Source: Hemerocallis citrina
Lineage: Eukaryota; Streptophyta; Magnoliopsida; Asparagales; Asphodelaceae
NCBI GenBank assembly: GCA_017893485.1
Contig: CM030358.1
Location: 150,549,368 to 150,613,367, forward strand
DNA: 64,000 bases
Reading direction: 5' to 3'
In this document: in pieces, positions 57,474 through 64,000 of the stretch
How the letters are laid out: every line of letters begins with the position of its first letter
Numbering within the stretch: the stretch's first letter is position 1
Made by a program: the position numbers and the translations under genes
Notes under the pieces: generated by a model
Seen by the model: the letters and a program-made list of their open reading frames with translations, nothing else
Database searches by the model: none
Told to the model about the DNA's origin: nothing

Positions 57474-60400
57474 TTATTTTTATTAGTATTAACACTTTTA
57501 TCGTTATTGTTATTATTATTATTACTTTGTTTTAAGCCCGAACATGTTCGATTTTATATGCAGTCTACTGTTTGATTTAATGCATATATGTGTATATGAA
57601 TATTTTTAAATATCGTATTTTTCTTTCTTGATTATTTTCTTTTTGATTAAATTTGTTCATGAAATTTCAGTTCTTCTTGGTTGGGCTCTTCTTGTTGAAC
57701 CTATTATCTTTTATTTATTTGTAGGTGTTTTTAATTGAACCATATTGATTTTGATTTATCTCTTAATTGAACCCTAAAACCCAATTCATGTTGTTATTGA
57801 CCCAAAACCGCTGTTATTGGACCCTAAACCATTAACCCAATACCCTAATTGTACCCTATAAATACAAATCTAATGCAAACCCTAATTTTTGCACACAAAT
57901 TGAAACCCTAGCCATCTAATCTCTCTCCTATTCTCTCTCCTCCCCTTCTCTCTCTCTCTTCTGGTTGGAGTTTTTCCCGCCAAAAATCACCCCAACCCTA
58001 TCTGTCATCTTCTCCAGCCAGCTCCGGCCACCCCCTTGCTCCGGCGACCTCCCTCCCAACGCCACACCTCCAGCGACCCTCCCCTAGCACCACCAGCCAA
58101 ACCCCCTGTCTCCCTTCTTCTCTCTCCTCGACGTTAGCCAACGCCAGAGCACCCAAAACCCAACACCCTTAGCCCTTCCCTCATCTGTCTGATCGCCGAT
58201 CGGATCCACCAGCGCATCACCACTGCCTTGCGTCGCTGCCCCTTTGGTCGCCAATGCCGCCTCCCCCAGCCGACACCCTCTCTCGCTGCTGTTGTTGCAG
58301 TCTTTTTGTGTGCTGTGTTGTTGGTTTATTGGGTTATTGCACATATATTGCATGTGTTATTATTTGCTAGTTCATGGGTTCGTTGCTTCGGGATTCTTAT
58401 CCCGTTATTCTTGGTATTAGTTTTCACCGTCTAATATGCAAGTCACCGTCCTCTTGAATTGCTAATTGTATCAAATTCAAGCGTTATTGAAATTCTTGAA
58501 AGTAGATATCTTTGTTATCGTATTATCCATTGTTTATCTCTTTCGTTGGGTTTATTGAGGGTTTACACGAGCTAACCCCAATACTCTTGACATCATGTCA
58601 ATTTGACTCCAAAAATATTGAATCTTGCATACATTATATAGTATGGACAATAGAGTTACACATACAGCCACGACATAAAATAAATTATTGTAGAGACAAT
58701 TGACAGATTGTATATTGTTTGACAAGTTTTGACACCCATCATGTTGATTATATAATTTATTGACTAGAGAATCAATACACATATTGTTTAATTAATTTAT
58801 TTTCATGAAAATACCCCCAAAACACCGCATATGCTTGCTGACCTGAATATTGACCGCTGTTTTCGAACCAGTAGACGATCTTGAAATGAAATACTTTCTG
58901 AATATAAATTGTAGCCTTATCTTTTTAGTTTCCAGATCATCTTGAATTTTTGAATTCTGAGTTTTGTAGTAAAAGTTATGCCCGTTTTACTACAGCTGTG
59001 TTTTTGCTTTCAGATTTTCATATTCTTGTACCCTTCATGTCTAAACAGTAAAAATGCTTATCAAATGATAAAATTTTAATCTAAAAATTTCCATATTGTT
59101 TCTTAACATGTTTAGGAGTTCAGAAAATATTTTTTATGAATTTAATAATGAGTTTTTGCTGATTCTAAAATTAAAACAACAAGATATCGAATTTCTGCCT
59201 GAACATAAAACCTGTAAAAAACCATGTGGTTGACCTAGCTACTGTTGTCGGATTTTGAACTTTAAATATGCGTTGGAACCGTGTGGAAGTCTAGTTTCCA
59301 TATTTTTTGATGGATTCAACTTTCGGTTTCTAAGTCAGCGGGAAACTATATTTTTGTATAGGATGCGCTTGTTGTCCAGAATTTTAGATTCGTCTTTTTA
59401 ATGAATTAATTATTTCTATATCGTATATTGCATGAATTAATGAATGTATGTTGCATTGCATGTTTCCAATGAGTTATTGTCACTATTCTAATTGCCATAT
59501 TCCGTCTTATCACCCTATTGTTTCCCTATTGATACTATTGTTCAACTCTTGTCTCTTAATTGCATATTGTGTTGTTGCATTAATAAATAATTAACAAGCA
59601 GGGGTTTAAGGGATTGACTTTTAGTAGTGGACAATATAAGGACTATACTCGGAGGAGGGGCCCTTGTTTCCCTAAATAATGTTCCGGCTATTGTTTTATC
59701 AGTGATTGTGGTTATTGCCGTAACCCAATCTATTGTGTATTGTATCGTTGCCGATGACCGTATCGTACACCGAAAGGTGAATAATGTTTATCGTTGAAGA
59801 GTACATGAACTATAGATCCCACCACTATAGTCTAAAACGTAATTGATTGCATGCATCGAACCTGTAGTATGGGATGCAGTAGTACATGCATTAGTTAGGA
59901 TAAAAATGATTAATAGACTTAAGGATCACACAGCATCGACACTGCATATTGTTCCTCATTGTTCCTATTGATATCGAATATTACCTACGTGTTACCATTA
60001 TTTATCATTGATTATTGTTATTGATTATTGAATCATTGTTTATAGACATTGCATCGATTATCATGATTATTGTCTCATGTTATTGATTCCTATTGATCCA
60101 TTGATTCATTGTTATACCGTTATTCCATTGTTCCCTGCTTTCTCTACTTGTTGTCCATAACTTGCTCTAAGGACAATTTTTCTCTTCTTTTTAGATGAAG
60201 TGTTTACACGTGTTGATGGAGAATTACCTGATGGATTGGGAGAACAATGCTGGTTAAGAAATTGATTGCATCGCTGCTTAATAATTATTATTTTGTTATG
60301 GAGACTTAATTATTGGATTATTGTTATTTCATTGTATTGTGCTTATGACCCGAATGTTGCTATTTGTTTTTAGATGTTGGATTATTATTGTATTTGGATA

Positions 60401-60745
60401 TTTTTATTGCATCATTCCAAGTATTATTATTCATGAGATTATTATTATTGTCTGCACAATTATTCTGTATTGGTTATATTGTTGAGTTAATCGAATAAAC
60501 AGCTTATGGGTGACGTTAGTCATTCGCTGGGCCAATATTACGTGCTCGTATTCTACATTTTTGGGAAGCGGGGCGTGACATTAATTTAGTTGCTTTATTT
60601 TTTTAAAATTTTTGGTTTTCCAAATTGTAGTTAATCTAGTAATTTAGGTACTCGATAAAATAATTAGTCCTTGTGGGTTCAACACTCTTTTCACTTAATT
60701 ATACTACTTGTTGCGATTTTGTACACCTGCAAATAATTCCCATCA

Positions 60746-61806
60746 AAATATTTCTCCTAATTTAAAGCGAACAAAAACGTCATAGACATCAGATTTTTTT
60801 AAGTGGATAAAACTATATGTATTTTGTAAAGTGATCAACAAAAATAACATAATATTTGAAATCATCAATGGAGCGGACCGGAGAGGTCCACACATTAGGA
60901 AATATTATTTCAAGTGGAGAAGTTGAAATAAGAGTGATAATGGAGAAATGTAACTTGTGAATTCTATTGCATTGACATGCATTGCAGTTGAAATTTAGAA
61001 ATGACGGACCTGTGACTTCTAATTGAAAACCAGAGACAATATACCTAAGTATTGACAATGACGGATGACCTAAGCGATGATGTTACTCGGACGAAGTAAT
61101 CTTGACACTGATAAAAGCTACCAGTGGAAGAGATTTGATAGAACTAACCGGTCATTCATACACACCATCCTTAGTCTAACTTTGGAAAAGTTTTGCCCCC
61201 GTGTGAAGATCTTTCACAAAGAAAGGAGAGGGCAAGAATCTGATGGATGTATTGTTAGATTTGCAAAACTGAGAAATAGAAATAATGTTTTTATGCGTGG
61301 TAGAAATGCAAAGCACATTATGAAGTGAAAAAGTATGTGAGGGAGAGTGAAGAGATGTAGAACCAGTATAAGAAATATGGAGACCAGTGCCACCGTCAAT
61401 CACAACGTTGTCAGCCCCTGAATAAGGAGCATGAATGGACAGATTGCTCCGGTCGGAGGTAACATGGTGCAATGCGCCACTATCAAAGAGCCAATTGGAG
61501 CCTTTGGAGTTGTCAGTTATTGCTACATTAGCATGTGGTTTCCATTGACGAGATACTCACGGCTATGGATTGGATTGCGGCTTTGTTAGTGTGAAACGAA
61601 ATAGAAGATACTATTGAACCGTGTGTCTTTGAACAAGATATCCTGAACACTTTCCAAGATATGTCTGATGTGGGGACGATTAGTTCACTCAACATGAAAT
61701 AGAGGACATTGCTGAGCCATGTGTCCTTGAGCACGACATGCTTGACATTTTCCAAGATATGTCTGAGGTGGTGTGTGTTCCTACCACCGTTGATTCCCGG
61801 ATCCAT
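60746..61806 (-). pseudogene. Ty1/copia polyprotein fragment: zinc knuckle, protease, integrase start
   Basis: Read from 61806 downward on the minus strand: a gag zinc knuckle (CQACRAQGHMAQQC), then HHVTSDRSNLSIHAPYSGAD and SLHSPSHTFSLHNVLCIST (protease and GAG-pre-integrase linker), NIISISQFCKSNN and VKDLHTGAKL. Then comes the integrase opening CNACQCNRIHKLHF, LEIIFPNVWTSPV and YYVIFVDHFTKYI. It has frameshifts and stops. RT and RNase H are lost at the junction with the Athila-like LTR (60745), and most of gag is missing. Confidence 0.9.
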
Positions 61807-62378
61807 TCAGTCTAAAGTTGACTATGGCTAGGAAAATGAGGAAAGCTTTCTTTTTTTTTCTTTTTCTTTTTCTTTTTTGGAATAGGAAAAAAAATTTGTG
61901 GACCAGGAACTAATCAAAAAATTAAAATAAAATAAATTCCTTTGGGCTTTGGGCCTGTAGCTTTGGTGGATAATTGGTGGCTTTGGGCCTTTGGCCTTCG
62001 GCTTTGGTTAAACAAAAAAAATTTAAATAAAACAAACCCACTAATGTAGGAAATAGAGCCTCCAGAGAAACCCAAAAATGGAAATACTCAGAGACTACAC
62101 TCTTCCACTCTCTCTTCTCCTTCTCTGAACGAATTCAAAGACTCAAAGAAACCAAAAAAAAAAAAGGATGGAGGTGCGTGCAGAGGTGGTCGACACCAGC
62201 ACACACACGGCGGATGTGAGACATCAGCGGGCGACAGGGGGCGACGGCGGTGGCGTCGATCGGCGACGATAGAAGGTATGATTTAATGTGTATGCTGGAA
62301 TTTGTTTAGGATTTGTTGTTGGATATGAGATCTGATTTAAATCTGGAATTTGTTTGGGATTTGGATTCGGATTCGGAA
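61807..62378 (-). other. Non-coding copia-derived leader region
   Basis: Contains a polypyrimidine run (61845-61880) and GC-rich sequence (62160-62275). The gag N-terminus expected here is not recognisable. Confidence 0.5.
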
Positions 62379-62390
62379 GCTCTGATACCA
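62379..62390 (-). other. Primer-binding site of the minus-strand copia element
   Basis: The minus strand reads tggtatcagagc, the complement of initiator-Met tRNA used by copia elements. It places the element's 5' LTR immediately to its right. Confidence 0.8.
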
Positions 62391-62396
62391 TAAAGA

Positions 62397-62495
62397 GAGT
62401 GATAGAAGATAGAAAATTATGGCATAGGAAGAGTTTAGATTATGGGGTGATTCACTAGTAGAAATAAAAAATATTTGAATAGAGGAGATATAACA
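62397..62495 (-). repeat. Possible copia 5' LTR, short
   Basis: On the minus strand the block begins TGTTATATCTCC and ends near CTATCA just before the primer-binding site. The right boundary is a guess from TG...CA rules; no second LTR is available for comparison. Confidence 0.35.
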
Positions 62496-62749
62496 GAAGA
62501 TTGAAGGAGCTGGCTTGTTCCTTTCAATGATTCATTTTGTTGGGATTGGGGCGTCAACAAACGTCCTCTGGTCGCAGCGGATCTAATTAGAGCAATGAGG
62601 AAGTCGAAGTAGACGAAGTGAATAAATTGAACAAGCAAGTAGATCCACCAAACTAACACAAACATAACAACGATGACTTATCTTGGTTAGCTTTTGCTTA
62701 ATCCAGGGGGGGAATATAGGGAGATCTGATATTCAACTAAAAGAGATTT
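62496..62749. other. Remnant similar to the window-start LTR fragment
   Basis: tcttggttagcttttgctta followed by atccaggggg resembles positions 15-60. No gene seen. Confidence 0.35.
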
Positions 62750-63192
62750 TGTGAGACCCCGTATTTCTAGAAGAGTATATATATACATATATAGTATATA
62801 TACTAATAAGGAAAGAAAGAAGGAAATGGTGGTAGAAAGAAGTGATGACGTGGAAGGAAGGAATGGAAAGTGGAGAAGGTATTAATGATTGGTGGACTAT
62901 AGGATGATCCTATGGGAATTGATGGTGTGATGGGCCTAGGTGATTATCTATGGGGCTATAGATGGAATTGAATGAATGAATGAAAGAGTGGAATGTGTGG
63001 TGTGCTTTGACCGGTTGACCATGGGAGGTAATATCCCATATCGGTTGGGACTAGGAGGAGTGTAAGGTATATATTAGGAAAGCCTATGATAAAGGTTACC
63101 TTCCGTCCGGACACCCTTTTGAGGCAGCCTGTGGTGGGCGTGGCTAGAATTTAGTTAATTGTGTGCGTACGAGTTGAGTGCGGGGCGTTACA
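62750..63192 (+). repeat. Diverged LTR related to the TRIM LTR at 17538
   Basis: Begins tgtgagaccccg and ends ggggcgttaca. It shares in order gatgacgtgga, tcctatgggaattgatggtg, tatggggcta, ttgaccggttgac, atcggttgggactagg, gtatatattaggaaa and gcctgtggtgggcgtggcta with 17538-18055. No primer-binding site follows and the flanks (gattt, gccaa) are not a target duplication, so it is probably part of a rearranged element. Confidence 0.8.
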
Positions 63193-64000
63193 GCCAAGCT
63201 ATCGGCTTGTGATGTGATGTGATATGATATTACCTAGACTATGTGTTTGGGGTGTGGTGATTAATACCCAAGCTATCGGCTTTGGGGTGTGATATGTGAT
63301 TGCCCAAACTAGGTTTGGGATATGAAGTATAAATTGATGAGAATGAAAGTGAAATTAATGGTAACTTGAGATATAAGTGAAAAGGAAAGTAAGTTAATTA
63401 TTAATTAGATTGGGTAATAACTAAATGTTATAACGGGATGAGAATGAGTTATAAAACATGCTTTTGATGCGATAAGAATGAGTATTCAATAAGTGATATG
63501 TTAATGATGTGATGAAATGTGAGTAATTGCAATGGGCAATGAAATGTATATTTGTGTCATAAGGCATGAATGAATGTGATATTATGAGGATAGATGCATA
63601 TGTTTATGATGTGGTACTTGATATAATACAATAAACTAAATACCTGTATTATGAGATTGGTTATGAAAATGGTTATTAAAGAAGGTATGTTGTGATATGA
63701 GTTTGTGTATCTTGGAAGTGTGTCGGAGAACTACTCGCCCGCTATTTTTATGGAAATGGTGAGAACTACCTGCCTTGGCACCACTTCCAGGATGAGTAAG
63801 AGAGTTGTTGATATAATGCAAGTAAATGAAGTGCATGGCTAAATAAAAATGAAGAAATATGTAGTAGCATCCTGTGGTTATAAATTTATAAATGAAGAAT
63901 TGGTGATGTGACAATCATTGTGGAAGATGAATTCAAATTGATTAGTTTGTAAATTGTTAATTAATTAGTGTGTTGGCTTTAGAATTTGGATAATAAATAG
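63193..64000. other. Repetitive non-coding tail
   Basis: Phrases such as aagctatcggctt (63196 and 63270) and gtgatatgtgat recur. It looks like LTR-derived sequence (gtgtcggagaactac near 63720), but no boundaries or genes can be supported. Confidence 0.45.

Larger units (their letters stand above)
55906..60580 (+). mobile_element. Solo LTR inside the Athila-like 3' LTR
   Basis: Begins tgtaacccccattctc, ends gcggggcgtgaca, and is flanked by a perfect 5-bp duplication ttaat (55901-55905 and 60581-60585). It has no internal region. Without the nested Pack-MULE it is about 3.48 kb. It includes (TTA)n-rich stretches on both sides of the Pack-MULE and an aaccctagcc...ctctctctctc leader near 57900. 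Confidence 0.85.
38974..60745 (+). mobile_element. Athila-like Ty3/gypsy element with gag and protease only, multiply interrupted
   Basis: It comprises a 5' LTR remnant (38974-39057), primer-binding site (39063-39081), gag (39231-39611 and 50825-51600), protease (about 52040-52530) and a 3' LTR (54106-60745). Nothing resembling reverse transcriptase, RNase H or integrase is present between protease and 3' LTR, so it was non-autonomous. A Tekay-like element sits in gag, and a solo LTR with a Pack-MULE sits in the 3' LTR. The 5' LTR is truncated at the CACTA terminus. Confidence 0.8.
54106..60745 (+). repeat. Athila-like 3' LTR, split by a solo LTR
   Basis: Begins tgataagtg and ends acatca/ccatca, giving TGAT...ATCA ends. 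Without the insertion the LTR is 54106-55905 plus 60586-60745, about 1.96 kb. The last 84 bp match the 5' LTR remnant. Confidence 0.8.

Noticed and set aside
62379..62390. tRNA-like tggtatcagagc strings (also near 18058 and 42882)
   Set aside because: These are retrotransposon primer-binding sites only 12-18 nt long, not tRNA genes.

Overview
The window is nuclear DNA of a flowering plant, probably a eudicot. It is AT-rich, long (TA)n tracts are common, and almost all of the recognisable content is nested plant-type transposable elements. These are Ty3/gypsy LTR elements of the chromodomain (Tekay/Del-like) and Athila-like kinds, Ty1/copia fragments, L1-type LINEs, a FAR1-type Mutator-like element (MULE), a CACTA element, a miniature LTR element (TRIM), MITEs and a gene-capturing Pack-MULE. 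I see no intact ordinary host gene and no rRNA, tRNA or CRISPR array. The species cannot be named from the sequence.

Layout. Positions 1-3800: a retrotransposon LTR fragment, duplicated AT-rich sequence, and three terminal-inverted-repeat elements sitting in (TA)n tracts. Positions 3800-12552: a candidate 8.75-kb MULE. Its 453-bp inverted arms differ at one position, and it carries an apparently intact three-exon FAR1-type transposase (5211-7642), extra copies of its right end, and a 141-144 bp satellite present in both orientations. Positions 12553-16255: tandem duplications, a fragment of a mitochondrial linear-plasmid DNA polymerase joined to a copia integrase fragment. Positions 16256-24607: a LINE broken by several internal tandem duplications and by a TRIM with a perfect 5-bp target duplication. 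Positions 24608-28543: fragments of an ANGUSTIFOLIA/CtBP-like gene, a MITE, and a broken gene that looks like a B-type cyclin (destruction box, a triplicated 50-nt exon, MSA-like promoter sites).

Positions 28544-33360: a second, minus-strand LINE split by a 2.87-kb solo LTR. Positions 33370-38973: a decayed minus-strand CACTA element containing an LTR-like insertion. Positions 38974-60745: an Athila-like gag-protease element with no reverse transcriptase. A full-length Tekay-like element (39612-50819, target duplication aagac) sits inside its gag. A solo LTR (55906-60580, target duplication ttaat) sits inside its 3' LTR, and that solo LTR contains a Pack-MULE (56290-57473, 9-bp target duplication ttattttta) with a receptor-kinase exon fragment. 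Positions 60746-64000: a minus-strand copia fragment and a diverged relative of the TRIM LTR.

The insertion order follows from the nesting: Athila-like element first, then the Tekay-like element and the solo LTR, then the Pack-MULE. The MULE may be the youngest unit, because its arms are nearly identical and its transposase is open. The signal that fits no standard feature type is a set of paired GTCGAC boxes about 20 bp apart. They recur in three separate LTR-like sequences, and in one of them every 77-79 bp.
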